Positions 1 through 7,176 of a DNA stretch of 41,104 nt are shown here, one piece after another; the first letter of the stretch is position 1, and the number at the start of each line of letters is the position of its first letter. Source of the stretch: an uncultured Hyphomicrobiales bacterium (GTDB lineage Bacteria > Pseudomonadota > Alphaproteobacteria > Rhizobiales > Beijerinckiaceae); NCBI GenBank assembly GCA_903902915.1, contig CAIUWR010000092.1:1-41104 (forward strand), read 5' to 3'. The notes beneath the pieces were generated by a model. It saw only the letters and a program-made list of their open reading frames with translations, did not search any database and was not told where the DNA came from. The position numbers and the translations under genes are program-made.

Positions 1-363
1 CAGACCGGCGGTTCGGCCGCCAACGGCAACGCCACCTACGACTCGACCACCGGCTGGAACCTCAACGCCGCCTTCACCCACTACTGGGCGGCCCAGTGGC
101 GTTCCAACTTCTCGGCTGGCTACGTTTCGCTCAGCACGCCGACATCGACCGTCGCCTCCACCTGGGGCAGCGCCAAGATGTGGGAAGTTACTGGCGGCGT
201 GATCTACTCGCCCGTCAAGGATCTGGATATCGGTCTTGAGGTTCAGTACGCGAACCTGAAGAACACCATGCAGAACCCGGCTGCGGCGTTCGTCACCGCT
301 GGTTCGCCCGGCCTGAACGTCAACAACTTCACCACCAAGCTGCGCGTCGAGCGCTCCTTCTGA
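1..363 (+). CDS. Porin, C-terminal part (5' end outside window)
   Basis: The frame is open from base 1 and stops at 361-363, giving about 120 residues of the end of an outer-membrane beta-barrel protein. Alternating hydrophobic/polar strands rich in Tyr, Asn and Trp are visible, for example FTHYWAAQWRSNFSAGYVSL. The protein ends in LRVERSF, with the terminal Phe that the BAM machinery recognises. The wording is typical of the alphaproteobacterial porin_2 family, which forms passive diffusion channels. The start lies upstream of the window, so total length is unknown. A strong terminator follows 28 bases after the stop. Porin identity is confident; substrate range cannot be told. Confidence 0.88.
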   Translation, partial: QTGGSAANGNATYDSTTGWNLNAAFTHYWAAQWRSNFSAGYVSLSTPTSTVASTWGSAKMWEVTGGVIYSPVKDLDIGLEVQYANLKNTMQNPAAAFVTAGSPGLNVNNFTTKLRVERSF

Positions 364-391
364 TCCATCCTTTTGGATGATCCGCTACAGG

Positions 392-418
392 CCCCGGCGC
401 GCAAGCGCCGGGGTTTTT
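392..418 (+). terminator. Rho-independent terminator of the porin gene
   Basis: A perfect 9-bp stem (CCCCGGCGC at 392-400, GCGCCGGGG at 405-413) closes a GCAA tetraloop and is followed at once by five T (414-418). This is a textbook intrinsic terminator placed just downstream of the porin stop. Confidence 0.93.
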
Positions 419-527
419 CGTTATGCGTCAGCGTGGCTATCCGCTTGAAACGAAGCGATTATGCCTTTAGGGTTGGCGTTCGAGGGTCGTTGTCTGGACA
501 TTCGCCCATTCGCGGGAGCGCGCAGGT

Positions 528-884
528 TTGAACGACAAGACCGACATGATGGCGTCCGCCCGGTTCGCCTCCCGATTCTTCAGGATCATGATCAGCCTGA
601 AGGGCCGTTTCGGCGTTGAATTTGACGAAATCGTCATTTTCTTCGGCTTGGGACGCCTCAACTTCGACCCCACCCAGGGGCCGATGATGTTCATCAAGCC
701 GATCAATATCCTGTCGCTGTCCGAATTTCTCGTGGTTCCCCGCGAGACCTTGCGGCGCAAGCTGTTGCGTCTGGAGGAGAAGGAACTCGTCCAGCGCACC
801 AGCTATGGCTATGTAGTCAAGGATGTCGCCTCTTGGCGGCGCCTCGCTGACGCTGGCCAGCAAGGCGCCGACGCGGACGTCTGA
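528..884 (+). CDS. Small winged-helix DNA-binding protein
   Basis: 118 residues if translated from the TTG at 528, which has GGGAG about 10 bases upstream; the ATG at 546 is an alternative start. The C-terminal half (about residues 60-105) reads as a helix-turn-helix with wing: LSLSEFLVVPRETLRRKLLR followed by LEEKELVQRT and a YGYVV wing. The arrangement matches MarR/Crp-like winged helices, so it probably binds DNA. The N-terminal half has no motif I recognise. The gene is monocistronic, lies between a porin terminator and the 3' end of nadK (convergent, 5 bases apart), and its target is unknown. Confidence 0.6.
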   Translation: MNDKTDMMASARFASRFFRIMISLKGRFGVEFDEIVIFFGLGRLNFDPTQGPMMFIKPINILSLSEFLVVPRETLRRKLLRLEEKELVQRTSYGYVVKDVASWRRLADAGQQGADADV

Positions 885-889
885 TCGGA

Positions 890-1681
890 TCAGTATCCGA
901 ACTGCTCGCGCAAGATTCGCTCGTCCAGGGAATGGCCAGGGTCGTGCAAAAGCACGAGGCCCGCGCCATGATCCATGGCGATTTCGACGCGCGCCACGTC
1001 CCGGGTCTCGAAATGATCGGCCACTGCGGCCACCGGCCGCTTGTCGGCTTCCAGAATTTCGATGATGACCGTCGCCTTGTCAGGCAACAACGCGCCGCGC
1101 CAACGCCTTGGCCGAAACGCCGAAATGGGCGTCAGCGCCATGAGGGGCGCGTCGAGGGGCAAGATCGGTCCATTGGCGGAGAGATTATAGGCAGTCGAAC
1201 CTGCCGGCGTGGCGACGAGAACCCCATCGGCCACCAACTCGCCCAAACGCTCGACGCCATCGATGGAAATCCGCATTTTCGCCGCCTGATAGGACTGGCG
1301 CAAAAGGGAGACTTCATTGATCGCGCGGGCGATTTCCGTCCGGCCATCCACCGTGGTCGCCCGCATGATGAGCGGATGGATGAGCGAGGCGTGGGCGGCG
1401 CCGATTCGCTCGCGCAGGCCCGCCTCATGATATTCGTTCATCAGAAAGCCGACAGAACCACGGTTCATGCCATAGATCGGCTTATAGGCGCCCATGAAGC
1501 GATGCAGGGTCTGGAGCATCAGCCCATCGCCCCCCAAAGCCACCACCACGTCCGCCTCTTCGGGGGCGACGTCCCCATAGGCCTTGCGCAACCGCCCAAG
1601 CGCCTTTTCCGCCTCGGGAGTGCCGGAGGAAAGGAAGGCGATCTTGTCCAGAGAGTGTCTCAGCCCGTTCGAAGGTGACAT
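890..1681 (-). CDS. nadK: NAD kinase
   Basis: Cytosolic enzyme that phosphorylates NAD+ to NADP+ with ATP or polyphosphate. From the ATG at 1681 the protein is 263 residues, near the family norm. The diagnostic GGDG is at residues 50-53 ([14 protein letters not shown]), followed by the NEVSLLR motif (122-128) and the conserved [20 protein letters not shown] segment that forms the NAD-binding fold. An in-frame ATG at 1720 would add 13 residues and cannot be excluded. The open frame continues further upstream into the fnr 5' region, but that stretch is not NAD-kinase-like. Divergent from fnr, with an FNR box between them, so oxygen control of NADP supply is conceivable but unproven. Confidence 0.93.
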   Translation of the reverse strand: MSPSNGLRHSLDKIAFLSSGTPEAEKALGRLRKAYGDVAPEEADVVVALGGDGLMLQTLHRFMGAYKPIYGMNRGSVGFLMNEYHEAGLRERIGAAHASLIHPLIMRATTVDGRTEIARAINEVSLLRQSYQAAKMRISIDGVERLGELVADGVLVATPAGSTAYNLSANGPILPLDAPLMALTPISAFRPRRWRGALLPDKATVIIEILEADKRPVAAVADHFETRDVARVEIAMDHGAGLVLLHDPGHSLDERILREQFGY

Positions 1682-1798
1682 GGATTCATCCGAAGGCGTC
1701 AGGGACCCTATCCGCTTCATAGCTGTTTCAAGCGCCGTGCGGAAGAGCTTCGCAATAGACAAACCGGCGCCGGAAAGCAGAATTCCGTCCTCATCACA

Positions 1799-1812
1799 TT
1801 GATGAAGATCAA
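1799..1812. promoter_or_regulatory. Perfect FNR/FixK box
   Basis: TTGATGAAGATCAA matches the consensus TTGAT-N4-ATCAA in all ten specified positions. It lies 74 bases before the fnr start (1886) and 118 bases before the chosen nadK start (1681). If it works as a class II activation site at -41.5 for the + strand, transcription would begin near 1847; A/T-rich TGAAAATGATAGAT at 1833-1846 sits where a -10 region would be. The likeliest role is autoregulation of fnr. Confidence 0.82.
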
Positions 1813-1885
1813 TAGAGCTGTTTGCGACCGTCTGAAAATGATAGATTTGTCGGCAGGATCGCAACAGCTCAACTGAAGGCACTCC

Positions 1886-2623
1886 ATGCTTGATGTCCAG
1901 GCCCCGGACGCTCCCCTTACGCTTTGCCCAAACAGCAACGCCAGCAGCGAATGCGCGCACTGCAAGGTCAGAGCCCTCAGCGTTTGTTCCGCCCTTGAGG
2001 CGGAAGAATTGGCGGCTCTGGACAAACTTGCGCGCCACGTGTCCTTCGAGAAGCATCAAACGATCTTCGCCCAAGGCGAGGCCTCCCATAGCGTTTTCAA
2101 CATCACCTCCGGTTCCGTCAGGCTTTTCAAGCTCTTGCCCGATGGACGGCGGCAGATTGTCGGCTTCGCCCTGCCCGGCGACTTTCTGGGCCTGTCCCTG
2201 AGCGAGCGCAACGCCTTCTCAGTCGAGACCCTGAGCATCGCTTCAGCCTGCCAGTTTCCTCGCGCGGCCTTTTCCGAGCTGGCGGACGCAAAGCCCCACC
2301 TGCTTCGGCGCCTTTATGACATGGCCGGCCATGAGCTCAGCCTCGCTCAAGACCAGATGGTGATTCTGGGCCGCCGCACGGCGGAGGAGAAAGTCGCGGC
2401 CTTCCTCCTTGGCCTTCGCAAGCGCTGGGCGCGCATCGACGGCTCGACAGTGCGGGCGCCCTTGCCCATGAGCCGACAGGACATCGGCGATTTTCTGGGC
2501 CTGACGGTGGAGACCGTCAGCCGCATGATGACGAAGCTGGCGCGCGACAAGATCATCGTCATCGTGCCCGACGGCGTGCGCCTGCTCGATCTCGCCCGGC
2601 TGGAAGCGCTCGCGGAAACCTGA
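1886..2623 (+). CDS. fnr: FNR-type oxygen-sensing transcription regulator (FnrN/AadR class)
   Basis: 245 residues, Crp/Fnr superfamily. The N-terminus has C14, then C23-X2-C26-X7-C34, and a further Cys at 122; the CX2CX7C plus central Cys set is that of [4Fe-4S] FNR-type sensors, unlike FixK, which lacks it. A cyclic-nucleotide-like beta-barrel spans about 45-150. The C-terminal helix-turn-helix (about 193-218) contains LTVETVSR, giving Glu209, Ser212 and Arg213, the residues that read TTGAT in E. coli FNR. The protein should dimerise without oxygen and bind the perfect FNR box at 1799-1812 in its own upstream region. Candidate targets here are itself and nadK. High confidence in class; the symbol follows E. 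coli usage. Confidence 0.9.
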   Translation: MLDVQAPDAPLTLCPNSNASSECAHCKVRALSVCSALEAEELAALDKLARHVSFEKHQTIFAQGEASHSVFNITSGSVRLFKLLPDGRRQIVGFALPGDFLGLSLSERNAFSVETLSIASACQFPRAAFSELADAKPHLLRRLYDMAGHELSLAQDQMVILGRRTAEEKVAAFLLGLRKRWARIDGSTVRAPLPMSRQDIGDFLGLTVETVSRMMTKLARDKIIVIVPDGVRLLDLARLEALAET

Positions 2624-2651
2624 GCGCGAAGGGGTTTGATCCGGAGGATCT

Positions 2652-2717
2652 ATGCCTTATCCTGCACGCAGTCCCTTCTCCGTGCCGGATTGCATCCATG
2701 ACCCTTCGCGCCGATGA
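2652..2717 (+). CDS. Possible 21-codon leader ORF overlapping the next gene's start
   Basis: ATG at 2652 follows an ideal ribosome site (GGAGGA at 2643-2648) and runs 21 codons to TGA at 2715-2717, overlapping the Mo-hydroxylase start at 2698 by 20 bases in another frame. The peptide begins MPYPARSPF and shows no family resemblance. Because the 2698 start has no visible Shine-Dalgarno sequence of its own, this short frame may load ribosomes for it by coupling. It could equally be chance. Confidence 0.25.
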   Translation: MPYPARSPFSVPDCIHDPSRR

Positions 2718-5064
2718 CGAACACCTCGCGACCCTCAAATTCGGCGTGGGACAGCCCGTGCTGCGCAACGAGGATCCCAAGCTCGTCCAGGGACAGGGAA
2801 CCTATACGGACGACGTGAATGCGCCAGGTCAGGTCCACCTCGCCATGGTGCGCTCCATCCAGGCGCATGGCCTGATCCGCAACATCGACCTCAACGCGGC
2901 CCGCGCCATGCCGGGTGTGCTCGCCATCTATACGGCGGCGGACTTCGAGGCGGCCGGTTACGGCGTCTATCCCCATCGCGTGGCCCTGACCAACCGCGAC
3001 GGCTCGCCGCTCATTAAGCCCAAGCGCTACGCGCTGGCCACCGACAAGGTCGCCTATGTCGGCGACCCCATCGCCTGCGTGATCGCAAACACTGCCGCTG
3101 AAGCGCAGGACGCCGCCGAGGCCGTGGTGGTGGACATCGAATCGCTGCCCGTCGTCGTGGAGATGCGCGACGCCGTGAAGCCGGGCGCCCCGCAGATTCT
3201 CGACGATGTGCCCGGCAATGTGGCGCTCGACTATCACTTCGGCGACAGCGCGGCGGTGGAGGCGGCCTTCAAGAGTGCGGCCCATGTGACGAAGCTGCGC
3301 CTGCTCGACAGCCGCATCGTGGTCAACGCCATGGAGCCGCGCGCCTGCCTCGCCGAATATGACGCCGCCGAGGGCAAATTCACGCTGCATGCGCCGACGC
3401 AGGGCGTGAATGGGTCGCAGGCCAATGTGGCCGAGATGATGAAGTTGCCGCTGGAGAAGATCCGCTTCGTCTCCATCAATGTGGGCGGCTCCTTCGGGCT
3501 CAAGGGCTCCATGTTCCCCGAATATCTCTGCGCTCTGCATGGCGCGCGCGAGCTTGGGCGCCCGGTGAAGTGGAACGACACCCGCTCCGCCTCCTTCCTC
3601 TCCGACCATCATGGCCGCGCGCAGGAATTCGATTGCGAATTGGCGCTCGACAAGGACGGGCATTTTCTGGCCGTGCGCTGCAACGGCTTTGGCGATCTGG
3701 GCGCCTATATGACGCCCATCGGCCCGCTCTTCGCGTCCTTCAACATCGTGAAGCACGTGAACGGACCCTATCGCACCCCGCTCATCGAGGTGAACACGCG
3801 CTGCGTCATCACCAACACCGTGCCGATCACCGCCTATCGCGGCGCGGGGCGGCCCGAGGGCAATTATTACATGGAGCGGCTGATCGACACCGCCGCCCGC
3901 GAAATGGGCATCGACCCCGTCGAGATCCGCCGCCGCAATCATATCCAGCCTGACCAGATCCCCTACAAGGCGCCCTCGGGCTCCACCTATGATTCCGGCG
4001 ATTTCCCGGCCATCCTCGACCGCGCGCTGGAGGCTGCCGACTGGGCGGGCTATGAGGCCCGCAAGGCCGCCAGCGCCAAACGCGGCAAGGTGCGCGGGCG
4101 CGGCGTCGGCCAGTTCCTCGAAGTCACCGCCCCCGTCATGGGCGAGCTGGGCAAGATCACCTTCGATCAGGACGGCGGGGTCACGCTGTTCACCGGCTCG
4201 CACGATCACGGCCAGGGCCACTGGACGACCTTCGCCCAGGTGCTCTCCACCCAGCTTGGCATCCCCTTCGAGAGCATCCGCCTGATGCAGACCGATTCCG
4301 ACGCGCTGCGCATGGGTTCGGGCACCGGCGGCTCCAAGTCGCTGATGTGCAGCGGCACGGCCATTGTGGAAGCGAGCGAGCTCGTCATCGAAAAGGGCCG
4401 CATCATCGCCTCCCATTTGCTGGAAGCGGGCTTGCAGGATATCGTCTTCGAAGCTGGCGCTTTCTCGGTCGTGGGCACGGATCGCAAATTGTCGGTGATG
4501 GAGATCGCGGAAAAGCTGCGCGTTGGCGTGGCCTTGCCGGAGGGCGCGCCCGACAGCCTCGACGTCGATCACAAGTCGAGCGCCAAGCCCGCCACCTTCC
4601 CCAATGGTTGCCATATCTGCGAGGTCGAGATCGACCCCGAGACCGGCGTCACCGAGATCGTGCGCTATTTCATGGTGGGCGATTTCGGAACGGTGGTGAA
4701 TCCGCTCATCGTGCGCGGTCAGGTGATCGGCGGCGTGGTGCAGGGCATCGGACAATGCCTCATGGAACATACGGTCTATGACGCCGAGGGTCAGCTGGCG
4801 AGCGGCTCCTTCATGGATTACGCCATGCCGCGCGCCGACGACGCGCCCATGTTCCATCAGGAGTTCCTGTCCTTCCCCGCCACCACCAATCCGCTGGGCG
4901 TGAAGGGTTGCGGCGAGGCGGGGTGCGCGGGTTCGCTCACCTCCGTCATGAACGCCATTTGCGATGCGCTGGCGCCTTTCGGCGTCCACCACATCGACAT
5001 GCCCGCCACGCCTCTGGCGGTGTGGGAAGCGATCCAGAAGGGCAAGGCGGCGAAAGCCGCCTGA
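2698..5064 (+). CDS. Molybdopterin hydroxylase large subunit (CoxL-like, paralogue 1)
   Basis: 788 residues, the usual length for the Mo-binding large subunit of xanthine dehydrogenase/CO dehydrogenase-family enzymes, which hydroxylate carbon centres of heterocycles or aldehydes with water as oxygen source. The start region contains the family opening FGVGQPVLRNEDPKLVQGQG. The active-site loop is AYRGAGR (residues 379-385), not the AYRCSFR of true form I CO dehydrogenase. Mo-cofactor motif GQGH occurs in GSHDHGQGHWTTF, and the catalytic Glu is in GCGEAG (about 740). No FeS or FAD subunit gene adjoins it; the ThDP enzyme follows. It may borrow the CoxM/CoxS pair of the - strand operon. The substrate is unknown. 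Confidence 0.9.
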   Translation: MTLRADDEHLATLKFGVGQPVLRNEDPKLVQGQGTYTDDVNAPGQVHLAMVRSIQAHGLIRNIDLNAARAMPGVLAIYTAADFEAAGYGVYPHRVALTNRDGSPLIKPKRYALATDKVAYVGDPIACVIANTAAEAQDAAEAVVVDIESLPVVVEMRDAVKPGAPQILDDVPGNVALDYHFGDSAAVEAAFKSAAHVTKLRLLDSRIVVNAMEPRACLAEYDAAEGKFTLHAPTQGVNGSQANVAEMMKLPLEKIRFVSINVGGSFGLKGSMFPEYLCALHGARELGRPVKWNDTRSASFLSDHHGRAQEFDCELALDKDGHFLAVRCNGFGDLGAYMTPIGPLFASFNIVKHVNGPYRTPLIEVNTRCVITNTVPITAYRGAGRPEGNYYMERLIDTAAREMGIDPVEIRRRNHIQPDQIPYKAPSGSTYDSGDFPAILDRALEAADWAGYEARKAASAKRGKVRGRGVGQFLEVTAPVMGELGKITFDQDGGVTLFTGSHDHGQGHWTTFAQVLSTQLGIPFESIRLMQTDSDALRMGSGTGGSKSLMCSGTAIVEASELVIEKGRIIASHLLEAGLQDIVFEAGAFSVVGTDRKLSVMEIAEKLRVGVALPEGAPDSLDVDHKSSAKPATFPNGCHICEVEIDPETGVTEIVRYFMVGDFGTVVNPLIVRGQVIGGVVQGIGQCLMEHTVYDAEGQLASGSFMDYAMPRADDAPMFHQEFLSFPATTNPLGVKGCGEAGCAGSLTSVMNAICDALAPFGVHHIDMPATPLAVWEAIQKGKAAKAA

Positions 5065-5185
5065 CCCGCACGCTTTTCCTGATGGCGATTCGCTTCGGCG
5101 CGCCAAGGCGTTGCCCCCGTCGCCCGAGCCGTATAAGCGTGTGCGCATATGAGACGCGCCAGACGCGCGACAGGGGAGAAATGCT

Positions 5186-6904
5186 TTGGGACAGAAGACC
5201 GTCGATGGAACCGTTGCGGACGCTTATCTCGCCTTGCTGGCGGATCGCGGGATTGAATATCTTTTCGCCAACGCCGGCACGGATTTCGCGCCGCTGATCG
5301 AGGCCTATTCCAAGGCCACCGTCAACGGAACCAAGGTTCCCAAGCCCATCACCGTGCCCCATGAGAACGTCGCCGTCTCCATGGCGATGGGTTATTATCT
5401 CAAGACTGGCAAGCCGCAGCTGGTCATGGTTCATGTGAATGTCGGCACCGCCAATGCGGTTTGCGGCGTCATGAACGCCTGGCGCGGCAATATCCCGGTG
5501 CTGTTCAGCGCGGGCCGCACGCCCTTCGCCGAAGAGAGCGGCGAATTGGGCCAGCGCTCCGGCGAAATCCACTGGCCGCAGGAAATGCGCGATCAGGGCG
5601 CCATGGTGCGCGAATTCGTGAAATGGGACTATCAACTCCCCAATGGCGCGGTGCTGGAAAACACCGTGGACCGCGCCCTCAATCTGGCGATGAGCGAGCC
5701 CAAGGGCCCGATCTACCTGACCCTGCCGCGCGAAGTGCTGGCCTCGCCCGCGCCCGGCTTCACCTATCAGTCGCCCTCGCGACACCACAACGCGGCGCCG
5801 CCCTATCCCGACAGCCGCGCCATAGATCAGGCGGCGGAGATGATCGCGCGCGCCGAACGCCCGCTCATCATCACCTCCAGCGCTGGCCGCGACGAGTCCG
5901 AGGTCGCCAAACTTGCCGCGCTGGCGGAGGCTTTCGCCATTCCCGTCACCCAGCGCAAGCCCCGCTACGTCGCCCTGCCGACCGAGCACCCGATGCATCT
6001 GGGCTTCAACCCCGACGCTTATTTGCAGGACGCCGATTGCATCATCGTGCTGGAATGCGATGTGCCGTGGATCCCCTCCAAGCGTAACCCGAAGGCGGAC
6101 GCCAAGATCATCCATATCGGCGTCGATCCTTTGTTCTCGCAATATCCGATGCGCAGCTTCCCCTGCGATCTCGCGATCAGCGGCGTGATCGGCGCCACTT
6201 TGCCCGCCCTGACCGAAGCGCTGGCCACCCGCCATGCTGGCGCCCATGCGCGCATTGAAGCGCGCCGCGCGCGTCTTGCGGTGGAGCGCGCCGCCCAACG
6301 CGAGCAATGGGCCGCCATGATCACCCGCGCCCGCGACGCCAAGCCGATGTCGCCGGTCTGGATCACCCATTGCCTCGACGAGGTGAAAGGTGAGGACGCC
6401 ATCATCATCAAGGAATCGCCGATCACCTTCGAACATATGCGCTTCACCAAGCCCGGAACCATGTTCTCCATCGGCGCCGCTGGCGGCCTTGGCTGGGGTC
6501 TGGGCACGGCCTTGGGCGTGAAGGCGGCGGTGGGCGACAAGCTGGTGATCTGCACCGTGGGCGACGGCGCCTATATGTTCGGCAATCCGCTACCCGCCCA
6601 TTACGTCTCCGCCGCCGAGAAGCTGCCGATCCTGACGGTGGTGTTCAACAACCAGATGTGGGGCGCGGTGAAGCGCAACACCCATGAGGTCTATCCTGAC
6701 GGCTATGCAGCCAAGGACAACCGCGAAGCGCTGACCTATTTCGATCCGCAGTTGCAGTTCAACAAGGCGGTCGAAGTGGCTGGCGGCTATGGCGAGACGG
6801 TGGAAGATCCCGCCGACATGCCCAAGGCCATCGAACGCGCCCTCAAGGCCGTGCAGGTCGAGGGGCGTCAGGCGCTGCTCAACGTCATCTGTCGCGGGGT
6901 CTGA
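5186..6904 (+). CDS. Thiamine-diphosphate-dependent enzyme, acetolactate-synthase-like (1)
   Basis: 572 residues with the three-domain plan of ThDP decarboxylases/ligases: N-terminal pyrimidine-binding domain (about 8-180), central domain (about 205-340) and C-terminal pyrophosphate domain (about 395-550). The cofactor-activating Glu is in PHENVAV (Glu60), and the ThDP motif starts GDGAYMFGN (459-467) and ends at the Asn pair 488-489. I chose the TTG at 5186 because GGGGAG lies at 5173-5178 with 7-base spacing; the ATG at 5181 is in another frame. It lies 121 bases after the CoxL-like gene, same strand, so probably co-transcribed. Family members act on 2-oxo acids, oxalyl-CoA or sulfoacetaldehyde; the substrate cannot be chosen from sequence. 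Confidence 0.85.
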   Translation: MGQKTVDGTVADAYLALLADRGIEYLFANAGTDFAPLIEAYSKATVNGTKVPKPITVPHENVAVSMAMGYYLKTGKPQLVMVHVNVGTANAVCGVMNAWRGNIPVLFSAGRTPFAEESGELGQRSGEIHWPQEMRDQGAMVREFVKWDYQLPNGAVLENTVDRALNLAMSEPKGPIYLTLPREVLASPAPGFTYQSPSRHHNAAPPYPDSRAIDQAAEMIARAERPLIITSSAGRDESEVAKLAALAEAFAIPVTQRKPRYVALPTEHPMHLGFNPDAYLQDADCIIVLECDVPWIPSKRNPKADAKIIHIGVDPLFSQYPMRSFPCDLAISGVIGATLPALTEALATRHAGAHARIEARRARLAVERAAQREQWAAMITRARDAKPMSPVWITHCLDEVKGEDAIIIKESPITFEHMRFTKPGTMFSIGAAGGLGWGLGTALGVKAAVGDKLVICTVGDGAYMFGNPLPAHYVSAAEKLPILTVVFNNQMWGAVKRNTHEVYPDGYAAKDNREALTYFDPQLQFNKAVEVAGGYGETVEDPADMPKAIERALKAVQVEGRQALLNVICRGV

Positions 6905-6914
6905 GTGAACTGCG

Positions 6915-6945
6915 GCCATGAGGCGCGCGATCAGCGCCTCGTGGC
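6915..6945 (+). terminator. Stem-loop 10 bases after the ThDP gene stop
   Basis: A 12-bp stem (6915-6926 with 6934-6945, one G-U pair) encloses the 7-base loop GCGATCA. There is no T tract, so it may protect the mRNA 3' end or act with Rho rather than being a complete intrinsic terminator. The GTGA/TCAC flanks could extend it. Confidence 0.5.
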
Positions 6946-6974
6946 TCACATGAAAAGCGCTGAGAGCGGCATCT

Positions 6975-7166
6975 GATCAAGTTGTACCGAACCCTGGAGG
7001 GACGACGTCTCGTCGTCCACTTCGGGCTGGGCGACGTCCCGTCGCCCTGGTTGCGTCGTCATGGGGACGACGAGGACGTCGTCCCTCCCGGTGGCGAGGG
7101 CGACGAGGACGTCGCCCCTCCCGGGTTCGTCATGTCATGCTGTCGCCGGTTCCATGCAAATTGATC
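6975..7166. repeat. Nested inverted-repeat element carrying four tandem hairpins
   Basis: Four short palindromes follow one another: 7000-7018 (GGACGACG/CGTCGTCC, loop TCT), 7029-7047 (GGGCGACG/CGTCGCCC, loop TCC), 7064-7085 (GGGACGACG/CGTCGTCCC, loop AGGA) and 7098-7117 (GGGCGACG/CGTCGCCC, loop AGGA). The first two and last two are arranged as mirror copies of one unit. Outer arms are also inverted: GAACCCTGGAGGG at 6989-7001 against CCCTCCCGGGTTC at 7116-7128 (one mismatch), and GATCAAGTTG at 6975-6984 against CAAATTGATC at 7157-7166 (one mismatch). It sits between two convergent genes. It could be a REP/MITE-like element or a bidirectional transcription barrier. Confidence 0.75.
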
Positions 7167-7176
7167 GGAACCCGCT

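Noticed and set aside
2634-2650. TTGATCCGGAGGATC downstream of fnr as a second FNR box.
   Set aside because: The second half-site is not ATCAA; the sequence is explained by the ribosome site of the leader frame.
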